Positions 1 through 5,764 of a stretch of 8,333 bases of DNA are shown here, piece by piece. The notes under the pieces are model-generated. The model saw only the letters and a list, made by a program, of their open reading frames with translations. It searched no databases and had not been told where the DNA came from. The stretch spans positions 1 through 8,333 of the forward strand of contig JAPSKJ010000084.1 of the NCBI GenBank assembly GCA_031177735.1, given 5' to 3'. The stretch's first letter is position 1, and each line of letters starts with the position of its first letter. This stretch comes from Nocardioides sp. (GTDB lineage Bacteria > Actinomycetota > Actinomycetes > Propionibacteriales > Nocardioidaceae). The translations under genes and the position numbers were made by a program.

Positions 1-788
1 CCGACAACATCCACGCCGGCTTCGGGGATGACCTGGCCAACGGCGACAGCGGCGGCGACCAGCTCTTCGGTGCCGACGGCGAGGACGTCTTGTGGGGCGG
101 CCGGGGCTGTGACCCGGTGCTCGATGCAGCGACGGCGGACTGCCTCGTCGACGGGACGTTCTCCGCGAGCGCCCGGGGAGACGGCGACCGGATGGTCGAC
201 CACCTCTTCGGCGGTGTGGGTGCGGCCACCGTGGCCGAGCAGGACGTGCTCGGCTCCGACGTCCTCGACTTCAACCCGCGGGGCACAGCGGCGACCTGTA
301 CGGCCGCCGACTGGCCGGTGACGCTCGGGTCGGGCAAGAACGCGACCACGGTCGACCCGTGCGACTGGTTCGAGATGACCGGCAAGGACACCGGGTCTGC
401 CGACGACGACCAGCACCACCACGGCACCGACTGGATCTACGGCGGTTGGGACCGCGACGTGATGCAGGGCGACGTCACCGCCAACGGCCCGAACCCGGGC
501 GACCGGCTGATCGACTGGAACGGTGTCTACAACCTCTACACCCACTGCAACGCGGCGTACGGCGGCTTCAACGACGTGCGGCTCCACGCGCCCTCCATGC
601 ACGAGTTCCTGACCGGCGTGGCCTGGGGCTCGGGCGCGGGACGGTCGGCCGACGACGTGGTCACGCCGGGGACCTCGGCCTACCGCGAGCTGGCCTTCGT
701 CTACACCGCGGATCAGCGACAGCACGGGACCGGGAAGGCCTACCCGACCACGCCGGGGCACTTCGACGACGTCGCCTGCGAGGAGTGA
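1..788 (+). CDS. RTX-type calcium-binding secreted protein, C-terminal part (5' end outside window)
   Basis: The open frame runs in from the left edge (first full codon at 3) and ends at TGA 786-788, giving 261 residues of a larger protein. The TTG at 90 lies inside the repeat array and is not a credible start. The first 40 residues are four consecutive nine-residue glycine/aspartate repeats (AGFGDDLAN, GDSGGDQLF, GADGEDVLW, GGRGCDPVL) that match the hemolysin-type Ca2+-binding consensus GGxGxDxLx. Such repeats fold into a calcium-loaded beta-roll in exported proteins. A second, divergent repeat-like stretch (GTDWIYGGWDRD, then GDRLIDW) follows about 140 residues into the visible part, after a His-rich patch (DDDQHHH). 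The tail is rich in Trp, Tyr and His and has several cysteines. The catalytic or adhesive part, if any, lies upstream of the window, so the overall function is unknown. The downstream gene converges on it. Confidence 0.8.
   Translation, partial: DNIHAGFGDDLANGDSGGDQLFGADGEDVLWGGRGCDPVLDAATADCLVDGTFSASARGDGDRMVDHLFGGVGAATVAEQDVLGSDVLDFNPRGTAATCTAADWPVTLGSGKNATTVDPCDWFEMTGKDTGSADDDQHHHGTDWIYGGWDRDVMQGDVTANGPNPGDRLIDWNGVYNLYTHCNAAYGGFNDVRLHAPSMHEFLTGVAWGSGAGRSADDVVTPGTSAYRELAFVYTADQRQHGTGKAYPTTPGHFDDVACEE
15..122 (+). repeat. RTX nonapeptide repeats (4 x 27 nt)
   Basis: Four in-frame 27-nt units encode nine-residue repeats with Gly and Asp at fixed places and a Leu near the end (GFGDDL, SGGDQL, DGEDVL, RGCDPV). 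The fourth is degenerate and carries a Cys. This is the calcium-binding beta-roll signature. The array probably continues upstream of the window. Confidence 0.75.
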
Positions 789-845
789 GGCTCTGGTTCA
801 CCTCACCCTTCGCAGGCGATGCCCGGGCCACCTCGCCGGCGTCCG

Positions 846-1787
846 CTACCGCGCGTCGGGCACCAGGGCGACCTTTCCGCCCGGGTGCCCACCGCGGACC
901 AGCGCGACGGCGGCGAGGGCCTCGCTCAGCGGGAAGGTCCGGGCGAGGGGGACCTCGAGCCGTCCCTGGGCCGCCCAGCTGAGCAGTCGACCCCGGACGC
1001 TGTCGCGGTAGGCGGCGCTCTCGGGCATCGACCCGCGGATGGTGCGCAGGCCCGCGCGCAGGGTGGGCTCCCCGGCGACGATCGTCAGGATCCGGTCCCG
1101 GTCGGCGACCAGGGCGAGCGAGGTGGTCACCGCCTCCTCCGTGCCGACGCAGTCCAGCGCAGCCGCGACGCCCTCGGGCGCCGCGTCCGCGACGCGTTCG
1201 AGCAACCCGTCGCCGTACTGGACCGGGACCCCGCCGTACCGCTCGACCCGGGTGAAGCTGCTCTGACCCGCCGTGCCGACCACGCGGACGCCGAGCATCG
1301 CGGCCTGCTGGAGGATGCTGACGCCCACCGCGCCCGAGGCACCGTGCACCAGGACCGTCTCGCCGGCCGACGCGCCGACCCGGTGCAGCATCTCAGCGGC
1401 GGTCGCCCCGGCGAGCAGGAGGTTCGCCGCCTCCTCGAAGCTCATCGAGGGCGGCTTCGCGAAGACGTCGGTCGCCGGCACAACCAGGTCGGTGGCCCAG
1501 CCGCCTCGCACCCGGAACGCCACCACCTCGGCACCCACTGGGTCCTCGGCGAAGGGGAGTTCGGTCCCCGGGCCGACGGCGGTGATGACGCCGCTGACCT
1601 CGTAGCCGATCGGCTTGGGGAAGTCGGCTGGGGCTCCGGAGGCGGCGTGCTTGTAGTCCGCGGGGTTCACGCCCGCCGCCCGGACCGCGATGGCGACCTC
1701 GCCGTGGCCGGGCGCGCGCACCTCCTCCTCGACCAGCTCGAAGGTCTCCGGCCCGCCTGGGCCCTTCGCGATCCAACGCTGCGCCAT
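846..1787 (-). CDS. Zinc-independent medium-chain dehydrogenase/reductase (quinone oxidoreductase-like)
   Basis: This 313-residue protein belongs to the MDR superfamily, in the NADPH:quinone reductase/enoyl-reductase-like branch. The N-terminal GroES-like catalytic domain has NPADYK (about 42-47) and GYEVSGVITAVGPG (about 61-74). The Rossmann domain carries HGASGAVG (about 148-155), the dinucleotide-binding turn; Ala-Ser rather than an acidic residue is common in NADPH-using members. There is no structural-zinc Cys cluster and no catalytic Cys/His pair, and the length is typical of the zinc-free branch. It probably reduces quinones or activated alkenes with NADPH in the cytoplasm; the substrate cannot be deduced. 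I chose the ATG at 1787 over the in-frame GTG at 1796. A TAGCGT hexamer lies exactly 7 nt before this ATG and overlaps the GTG, and no Shine-Dalgarno precedes either codon. The protein then starts MAQRWIAKGPGG, as family members usually do. The gene appears monocistronic. Confidence 0.85.
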   Translation of the reverse strand: MAQRWIAKGPGGPETFELVEEEVRAPGHGEVAIAVRAAGVNPADYKHAASGAPADFPKPIGYEVSGVITAVGPGTELPFAEDPVGAEVVAFRVRGGWATDLVVPATDVFAKPPSMSFEEAANLLLAGATAAEMLHRVGASAGETVLVHGASGAVGVSILQQAAMLGVRVVGTAGQSSFTRVERYGGVPVQYGDGLLERVADAAPEGVAAALDCVGTEEAVTTSLALVADRDRILTIVAGEPTLRAGLRTIRGSMPESAAYRDSVRGRLLSWAAQGRLEVPLARTFPLSEALAAVALVRGGHPGGKVALVPDAR

Positions 1788-1794
1788 GGTGGTC

Positions 1795-1800
1795 ACGCTA
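1795..1800 (-). promoter_or_regulatory. Probable -10 box of a leaderless promoter for the oxidoreductase
   Basis: On the - strand TAGCGT is followed by 7 nt (GACCACC) and then ATG at 1787. A TANNNT box about 7 nt before a start codon is the usual layout of leaderless actinobacterial promoters. No good -35 is visible. The same layout occurs before ftsE and the six-Cys gene in this window. Confidence 0.5.
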
Positions 1801-1910
1801 TCGACACCGGTTCGCGGCTGCGGAGGTCCGGGGCGCGGTGGAGCACGCTCGCGGCTCTGGCGCTGGGGCCGCGCCGCTGACCGCCGCCGGTCGACGGGTC
1901 ACCGAAGTTG

Positions 1911-1929
1911 GGGAACCGGCCCGGGAACC
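1911..1929 (+). repeat. Direct repeat GGGAACC-N5-GGGAACC upstream of the small secreted-protein gene
   Basis: Two identical 7-mers start 12 bp apart (1911-1917 and 1923-1929), about 90-105 bp before the ATG at 2018. GGAAC resembles the -35 core of ECF-sigma promoters, but no matching -10 lies at the right distance from either copy. A paired activator or repressor site is possible. In a GC-rich genome chance occurrence is not excluded. Confidence 0.3.
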
Positions 1930-1945
1930 CGTCCGCAGCGGTCCG

Positions 1946-1969
1946 CTCACCGGCCACGGTGGCCGGGAG
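1946..1969 (+). promoter_or_regulatory. Stable hairpin upstream of the small secreted-protein gene
   Basis: CCGGCCA (1950-1956), a CGG loop and TGGCCGG (1960-1966) form a perfect 7-bp stem. CTC and GAG extend it across a single bulged A at 1949. It ends 48 nt before the start codon and has no U-run, so it is not a typical terminator. If transcribed it would be a 5'-UTR structure; otherwise it may be a dyad operator. Confidence 0.3.
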
Positions 1970-2001
1970 TCCCGCTCCGCTCGGGGTGGGCCGACCACAC
2001 G

Positions 2002-2010
2002 AGAAGGGGG
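2002..2010 (+). promoter_or_regulatory. Shine-Dalgarno that fixes the start of the small secreted protein
   Basis: AGAAGGGGG followed by a 7-nt spacer precedes ATG 2018-2020. It selects this ATG over the in-frame GTG at 1838, and the resulting protein starts directly with a signal peptide. Confidence 0.7.
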
Positions 2011-2017
2011 CAACCCC

Positions 2018-2329
2018 ATGAAGCGTCTAGGAGCAGGTGCGGCGGTGCTGATCGCGATCGGCGGTTCGATGGCGGCGACGGCGGGTCCAGGCACGGCCGC
2101 CACCGCCCACTGCGCGGACCACCAGAGCGCGGAGAAGGTCGAGCTGGACTACGAGACCACCACCATCGAGGTCGCGCCGGGCAGCACGGTCTGCTACAAG
2201 TCGGGCACCCAGGTCTTCACCGTGGTCGCCGACGAGGACGGCGTGGTGACGTCGACGGCGACCAACAAGGCCGGCAAGGTCCAGGCGATCAGCTACTACA
2301 TCGTCATCGACACGCCACCGCACAGCTGA
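2018..2329 (+). CDS. Small secreted protein of unknown function (103 aa)
   Basis: The product has a classical Sec signal peptide: MKRLGAGAAV, then a hydrophobic Leu/Ile/Ala/Gly stretch and a likely cleavage site after Ala-Thr-Ala at residue 30. The mature part is about 73 residues, acidic and threonine-rich, with two cysteines (Cys32 and Cys59) that could form a disulfide outside the cell. A segment around 48-75 (IEVAPGSTVCYKSG, then VFTVVADEDG) looks like alternating beta strands, so a small beta-sandwich is plausible; this is inference. I do not recognise the family. The start rests on the strong Shine-Dalgarno; a longer frame opening at GTG 1838 would put about 60 low-complexity residues before the signal peptide and is rejected. 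The upstream gene is divergent and ssrA converges from the other side, so it appears to be a single-gene unit. Confidence 0.8.
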   Translation: MKRLGAGAAVLIAIGGSMAATAGPGTAATAHCADHQSAEKVELDYETTTIEVAPGSTVCYKSGTQVFTVVADEDGVVTSTATNKAGKVQAISYYIVIDTPPHS

Positions 2330-2369
2330 CGGCGGCCCGGGCGGGACGAAGCAGGCCCGGCGGCTCCCC

Positions 2370-2398
2370 CGTGCGCAGCTGCGCGGCCTGCGAGCACG
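2370..2398 (+). terminator. Possible hairpin terminator (no U-run) after the small secreted-protein gene
   Basis: CGTGCGCAG (2370-2378) can pair with CTGC (2388-2391) and GCACG (2394-2398) around a 2-nt bulge and a 9-nt loop. The segment also contains the perfect palindrome GCGCAGCTGCGC (2373-2384). It starts 41 nt past the stop codon. No T-tract follows, so it is only a weak candidate. Confidence 0.25.
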
Positions 2399-2427
2399 AC
2401 CGAGGGCCACTCCTGGCGCGCGGGAGT

Positions 2428-2475
2428 GAAAAACAACAGAACCGGCGTGGCCCTCCGCAGGGAGGGACACGCCGG
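2428..2475 (-). terminator. Rho-independent terminator of ssrA
   Basis: CCGGCGTG (2442-2449) pairs with CACGCCGG (2468-2475), and CCCTCC (2451-2456) pairs with GGAGGG (2461-2466). A single G/A mismatch separates the two helices, and a 4-nt loop closes a 14-bp stem. On the - strand the stem is followed by TTCTGTTGTTTTT, the expected U-rich tail. It begins 12 nt past the 3' CCA of tmRNA and probably ends the whole ftsE-to-ssrA cluster. Confidence 0.9.
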
Positions 2476-2486
2476 CCAGAGGTGGC

Positions 2487-2858
2487 TGGTGGAGCTGCGG
2501 GGAATCGAACCCCGGTCCTCGAGCGTCGATCCAGGTCTTCTCCGGGTGCAGTCTGTGGTGTCGCTTTTCTCAGCCCCGGTGCTCGCACAGACACGTCACC
2601 GACGGGCTCAGCCGGGTTTGAGTCCCGGGCCACCCTCCCGACTGGGGTGGACCAGCAAGTCTCCTAGATGACGCCTAGATCCGGGACGGAGACGGATGCC
2701 CGGTTAGACGCTTCGATCACCGCGTCAGGCGGCGAGAGCGAAGGTACTGCGCTTAGAGTTGGCAGTTATTGGTTTCCAGCGATCGTTCACGAGATGACGC
2801 TGGCTCCTCGACCCGCTTCCCCTGGAACTAACGTCCCAAGTCGAAACCGATCAGCCCC
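2487..2858 (-). ncRNA. ssrA: tmRNA (transfer-messenger RNA), one-piece, with encoded CCA
   Basis: This RNA rescues ribosomes stalled on broken mRNAs by acting first as an alanyl-tRNA and then as a short template for a degradation tag. On the - strand it begins GGGGCUGAUCGGUUUCGAC, the near-universal tmRNA 5' end. It finishes with the T-arm GGGGTTCGATTCCCC, then CAGCTCC and ACCA. The 5' GGGGCUG pairs with 3' CAGCUCC over 7 bp, including one G-U at the third position, so both ends are fixed and the mature RNA is 372 nt. The tag frame lies about 96 nt from the 5' end. The 5' end is presumably made by RNase P. The intrinsic terminator follows directly, and smpB, encoding its protein partner, is about 1 kb upstream in the same orientation. 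Confidence 0.97.
2725..2763 (-). other. ssrA: tmRNA proteolysis-tag reading frame (ANSKRSTFALAA, stop TGA)
   Basis: The resume codon GCC (2763-2761) follows AATAACT and is followed by AAC TCT AAG CGC AGT ACC TTC GCT CTC GCC GCC TGA. The 12-residue tag ANSKRSTFALAA ends in ALAA, the C-terminal signal recognised by ClpXP-type proteases, and its ANSKR start resembles other actinobacterial tags. It is too short to be found by ordinary gene calling. Confidence 0.92.
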
Positions 2859-2944
2859 TCTTCTGTTGTCAACGCCTTGAGCGTACCCCGTACAACCGAC
2901 AGCGCCGAACGGGTATTCCGTCCGTGCTCACCGCAGGGTGCGGG
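2859..2944 (-). promoter_or_regulatory. Intergenic region upstream of ssrA with a weak promoter candidate and a hairpin
   Basis: These 86 bp separate the amidohydrolase stop from the tmRNA 5' end. On the - strand a TACGCT hexamer (2885-2880) could be a -10 box for an RNase P-processed precursor. With an 18-nt spacer the -35 position reads TTCGGC, a poor match. GTACGGGGTAC overlaps this area. A 7-bp hairpin (2906-2924, CGGACGG and CCGTTCG with one G-U pair and loop AATAC) follows the amidohydrolase but has no U-run, so it may only partly terminate. Independent transcription of ssrA is expected for an abundant RNA, but the promoter itself is uncertain. Confidence 0.3.
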
Positions 2945-3895
2945 TCAGTTCCCCCGCTGGGCGCCGAACAGCGCTGCCGCGTTGTGCCAGCACACCCCAC
3001 GCAGCCACTCCTCACCGAGACCGAGCCGGGCGAGCCCCTCGAGCTGGTGCAGGTAGGGATACGGGATGGTCGGGAAGTCGGTGCCGAGCAGGATCCGGTC
3101 GCCGAGGTCGACCAGCCGTGGCAGGAGGTCGGCCGGGAAGCCGTCGATCTCGTCCCAGAAGTCGGTGAAGACCATCGTGGTGTCGAGCCGGACACGGGAG
3201 TACGCCGCCGCCAGGTCGAGGAACTCGCGGTACTCCGGCGCGCCCAGGTGGGCCACGACCACCGTCAGCGACGGGTGCCGGGCCAGCACCCGGCCCAACG
3301 ACGCGGGCCCGGTGTACTCGTTCGGCAGCGGCCCGGACCCGCAGTGCACGACCACCGGCGTGCCGGCCTCGGCCAGCAGCCCCCAGACAGGGTCGAGCAG
3401 CGGGTCGTCGAGGTGGAACTCCCCCACCTGCACGTGCACCTTGAAGACCTCGATGCCCGCGCCGACCAGCTCCGCGACGTACGCCGGCGCCGACTCCTCG
3501 GGATAGAACGTGCCCGACCACAGCGACTCGGGCACCCGCTCGGCGAACTCGTGCGCCCAGCCGTTGAGGAACCCCGCGACCCCCGGCTTGTGGGCGTACG
3601 GCAGGGCCGAGAACCGGCGCACGCCGAAGTCGCGGAGCAGCTGGACGCGAACCGCCTCGTCGTGGCGGTAGCGGATCGGCCACGGCCGGCCGAGCTTCGG
3701 GTGGTGCTCGGCTGAGTCGAAGACCTCCCAGACCCGCCGCTGGATCGCCGGCGGGTGGAAGTGGACGTGCACGTCGAACAGGCCGGGCAGACCCAGCGCC
3801 TGCCACCAGGCCCGGACGGCAGCCGCCTCGGCGGCGTGGTCGCCGGCGGCGTACTCCTGCCCGGCGGGCCCGGACGCAGGTCGCTGCTCAGTCAC
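2945..3895 (-). CDS. Amidohydrolase family protein (TIM-barrel metal-dependent hydrolase)
   Basis: The 316-residue product matches the amidohydrolase-2 family (ACMSD-like TIM barrels, whose members hydrolyse or decarboxylate small molecules using a bound divalent metal). Metal-ligand motifs occur in the expected order: DVHVHFHP (His43 and His45), FKVHV (Lys152, His154), VVVHCGSG (His184), VVVAHLGAP (His216) and LLGTDFPT (Asp273). The core site therefore looks intact. The first 35 residues are a non-conserved, Ala/Glu-rich lead-in. There is no signal peptide, so it is cytoplasmic. Translation starts at GTG 3895-3893, overlapping the last 8 nt of smpB in another frame, with AAGGGG 4 nt upstream inside smpB; this suggests translational coupling. 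It lies between smpB and ssrA although the family has no known role in trans-translation. Neither the substrate nor the choice between hydrolase and decarboxylase can be assigned from sequence. Confidence 0.88.
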   Translation of the reverse strand: MTEQRPASGPAGQEYAAGDHAAEAAAVRAWWQALGLPGLFDVHVHFHPPAIQRRVWEVFDSAEHHPKLGRPWPIRYRHDEAVRVQLLRDFGVRRFSALPYAHKPGVAGFLNGWAHEFAERVPESLWSGTFYPEESAPAYVAELVGAGIEVFKVHVQVGEFHLDDPLLDPVWGLLAEAGTPVVVHCGSGPLPNEYTGPASLGRVLARHPSLTVVVAHLGAPEYREFLDLAAAYSRVRLDTTMVFTDFWDEIDGFPADLLPRLVDLGDRILLGTDFPTIPYPYLHQLEGLARLGLGEEWLRGVCWHNAAALFGAQRGN

Positions 3896-4367
3896 GCAGC
3901 CCCTTGAGGTGTCGTCCGAGCGCCTGCTCCTTCTCGCGGTTGGCCGTGCGCTCGGCGATGCTCTGCCGCTTGTCCCAGCTCTTCTTGCCCTTGGCCAGAC
4001 CGAGCTCGACCTTGGCCCGGCCGTTGAGGAAGTAGAGCGAGAGCGGGATGACGGTCAGGCCCTTCTCGGAGACGCGTCGCTCGATCTTCTCGATCTCGGC
4101 CTTGTGCAGCAGCAGCTTGCGCTTGCGCCGGGCGGAGTGGTTGGTCCACGTGCCCTGGGAGTACTCCGGGATGTGCACGGCGTGCAGCCAGGCCTCACCC
4201 TGCTCGATGTCGACGAACCCGTCGACGAGGGAGGCACGGCCCTGACGCAGCGACTTGACCTCGGTGCCCTGCAGCACGAGGCCGGCCTCGAAGGTGTCCT
4301 CGATGTGGTAGTCGAAGCGCGCCTTCTTGTTCTGCGCGATCAGCTTGCGTCCCTGCTCCTTGGGCAT
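3888..4367 (-). CDS. smpB: SsrA-binding protein SmpB
   Basis: SmpB binds the tRNA-like domain of tmRNA and delivers it to stalled ribosomes. The 159-residue length is normal for the family. Recognisable elements are NKKARFDYHIEDTFEAGLVL near the N-terminus, GTEVKSLRQGRASLVD (about 34-49), the HIPEYSQG segment (about 65-72), RKRKLLLHK (about 81-89), and YFLNGRAKVELGLAKGKK followed by a basic C-terminal tail (SWDKRQSIAERTANREKEQALGR) that enters the mRNA channel. The start is ATG 4367-4365. No good Shine-Dalgarno precedes it, and an inverted repeat covers the start codon. The gene lies 52 bp after the M23 peptidase gene and overlaps the amidohydrolase start by 8 nt. Its RNA partner ssrA is downstream on the same strand. 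Confidence 0.97.
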   Translation of the reverse strand: MPKEQGRKLIAQNKKARFDYHIEDTFEAGLVLQGTEVKSLRQGRASLVDGFVDIEQGEAWLHAVHIPEYSQGTWTNHSARRKRKLLLHKAEIEKIERRVSEKGLTVIPLSLYFLNGRAKVELGLAKGKKSWDKRQSIAERTANREKEQALGRHLKGLRD

Positions 4368-4394
4368 TGCGCCATTGTCTCAGGCAGGCGCAAT
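4366..4394 (-). promoter_or_regulatory. Inverted repeat covering the smpB start codon
   Basis: On the - strand ATTGCGC (4394-4388) is a perfect reverse complement of GCGCAAT (4372-4366), separated by 15 nt. The last two bases of the second arm are the first two of the smpB ATG. Folded in mRNA, this would partly hide the start codon and place the weak purine-rich GAGA in the loop. Possible roles are translational control or dependence on ribosomes arriving from the upstream gene. Confidence 0.4.
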
Positions 4395-4419
4395 CGGTTT
4401 CGACGCCGGGCAGCAGGTC

Positions 4420-5709
4420 CTAGAGGTACTTCATCGGGTCGACGGCCTGGCCGTTCTCCAGCACGGTGAAGTGCAGGTGGCAGCCGGTGGACCACCCGGT
4501 GTTCCCGCCGTGTCCGATGATGTCGCCTCGCGCGATGGTCGCGCCGACGCCGCGGGTGTAGGACTCGGCGTGGTTGTAGATGACCACGATGCTCTTGCCG
4601 TTGATCTTGCCGACGTTGAGGTAGAGCCGGTGGCCGTAGACGTCGGACCAGTAGGAGGCCACCACCTTGCCGTCGGCGACGGCACGCATCGGCTCGCCGC
4701 AGGCGATCCCGAAGTCGGTGCCGTCGTGCAGGCCCCAGTAGCCGTAGATCGGGTGGCGCCGCATGCCGAACGGCGAGGTGACCGGCCCGTTGACCGGGGG
4801 AAGCAGCGCACACTCCGCACCGCCGACGCAGTCGACTCCGCCCTGCTCGCGGGCGATCGCACGCAGGATCCGGTCCTTGATCTTCTCCTCCTGCGCCTCC
4901 AGCGCGCGGAGTACGGCGATGTCGTGCTGCTTCGCGGCCTCGGCCGCGACGCGCGCGGACTCACGCTCGGTCACGGCCGCGGCGTGGGCGTCGCGTGCCG
5001 CGACCGCCTGCGACTCCAGCACCTGCATCTGCTGCAGGTGCGCGGCGGCGGCCTCCCGCTGCCGCTCCACCTCCTGGGTGGCGGTGCGGACCTGGGCCTT
5101 GCGGACCGACAGGATCGCCTCGGCGGCGCGCAGCCGGTCGTAGGCGCTGTCGGTGGTCGACACGACGGTGTCGTTGAGCTCCTCCTGGCGGGTGATGTCC
5201 TCCGCGGTGGTGGCGTTGAGGAGCGAGGCGAGCGCGAGCAGGCGCGGGTCGCCGTCCTCGACGATGTCGAGCATCGTGTTGCGGACCGTCTCCCGCTGCG
5301 TCTCGGCGGCCTCGGTGCCCGCCTGCAGGTCGGCGCGGGCCTGGTCCAGCTCGGCCTGCGCCTGCTCGAGCGCGGCCTGCATCTGCTGGTCGACCGCCTG
5401 GGCCTCGGCGACCTTGGCCTCGGCCGCGGCGAGCTCGGTGGACGCGGCGCCGAGCGCCGCCTCGGCCGCGTTGAGACGCGCGGTCGCCTCCCGCAGCGCG
5501 GCGCTGGTCTCCTCGAGGTGCTCGTCGGCCACCTCGATCTGCCCCTGCACGGCCTGTTGCCGCTGCTTGAGCAGCTCGCTCTTCTTCGGCTTGTCGCGCT
5601 CGGCGTGGGCCAACGGGAGGGATGAGGGGGCAGCCAACCCGCCGACGGTCAGCGCGACGAGGGTCGCGGCCAAGGCACGTCGGCGTGGGGCGCGGGGGAA
5701 GGAACGCAC
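4420..5709 (-). CDS. Secreted coiled-coil M23 (LytM) peptidase, probable FtsEX partner
   Basis: The 429-residue product has a basic, hydrophobic signal peptide (about 1-36, ending PLAHA). Long Ala/Glu/Gln-rich coiled coils follow (about 40-145 and 185-285), with a break around 153-180 (DPRLLALASLLNATTAEDIT). A C-terminal LytM domain spans about 308-429. The metalloprotease residues are present: His328-x3-Asp332 (HDGTD), His380 (YNHAES) and His411-x-His413 (CHLHF), so peptidoglycan endopeptidase activity is likely. The layout is that of EnvC-like FtsEX partners, and the central break resembles the FtsX-interacting hook of PcsB-like coiled coils. E. coli EnvC, by contrast, has a degenerate LytM site and only activates amidases. 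The start is GTG 5709-5707 with AGAAGG 7 nt upstream. It follows ftsX by 55 bp in the same direction, supporting co-expression with the division complex. Cys294/Cys300 and Cys337/Cys410 could form disulfides. Confidence 0.9.
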   Translation of the reverse strand: MRSFPRAPRRRALAATLVALTVGGLAAPSSLPLAHAERDKPKKSELLKQRQQAVQGQIEVADEHLEETSAALREATARLNAAEAALGAASTELAAAEAKVAEAQAVDQQMQAALEQAQAELDQARADLQAGTEAAETQRETVRNTMLDIVEDGDPRLLALASLLNATTAEDITRQEELNDTVVSTTDSAYDRLRAAEAILSVRKAQVRTATQEVERQREAAAAHLQQMQVLESQAVAARDAHAAAVTERESARVAAEAAKQHDIAVLRALEAQEEKIKDRILRAIAREQGGVDCVGGAECALLPPVNGPVTSPFGMRRHPIYGYWGLHDGTDFGIACGEPMRAVADGKVVASYWSDVYGHRLYLNVGKINGKSIVVIYNHAESYTRGVGATIARGDIIGHGGNTGWSTGCHLHFTVLENGQAVDPMKYL

Positions 5710-5716
5710 CGTGAAG

Positions 5717-5722
5717 CCTTCT
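5717..5722 (-). promoter_or_regulatory. Shine-Dalgarno of the M23 peptidase gene
   Basis: AGAAGG on the - strand is spaced 7 nt from the GTG at 5709, supporting this GTG as the start. Just upstream lies a small dyad, TCGGGG and CCCCGA (5728-5748, 9-nt loop), in the short gap after ftsX. Confidence 0.6.
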
Positions 5723-5764
5723 TGTGTTCGGGGAAGTGAACGCCCCGACCGTAGAACGCCGCGG

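Noticed and set aside
815..837. GGCGA...TCGCC dyad with an inner GCCCGGGC palindrome between the converging RTX and oxidoreductase genes
   Set aside because: The outer arms are only 5 bp, the inner bases do not extend the stem, and neither strand has a T-run after it. Not convincing as a bidirectional terminator.
1838..2017. 60-codon N-terminal extension of the small secreted protein from GTG 1838
   Set aside because: The extension is Gly/Arg/Pro-rich and would bury the signal peptide. The ATG at 2018 has a strong, well-spaced Shine-Dalgarno.
2426..2880. Short + strand open frames across 2426-2671 and 2668-2880
   Set aside because: They lie opposite the tmRNA and its terminator, which are identified by structure and conserved sequence.
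4327..5625. 432-codon open frame on the + strand opposite the M23 peptidase
   Set aside because: It has low-complexity Val/Gly/Leu/Arg composition and no motif. It is a mirror of the GC-rich codon bias of the real gene on the other strand, which has a signal peptide, coiled coil and complete LytM domain.
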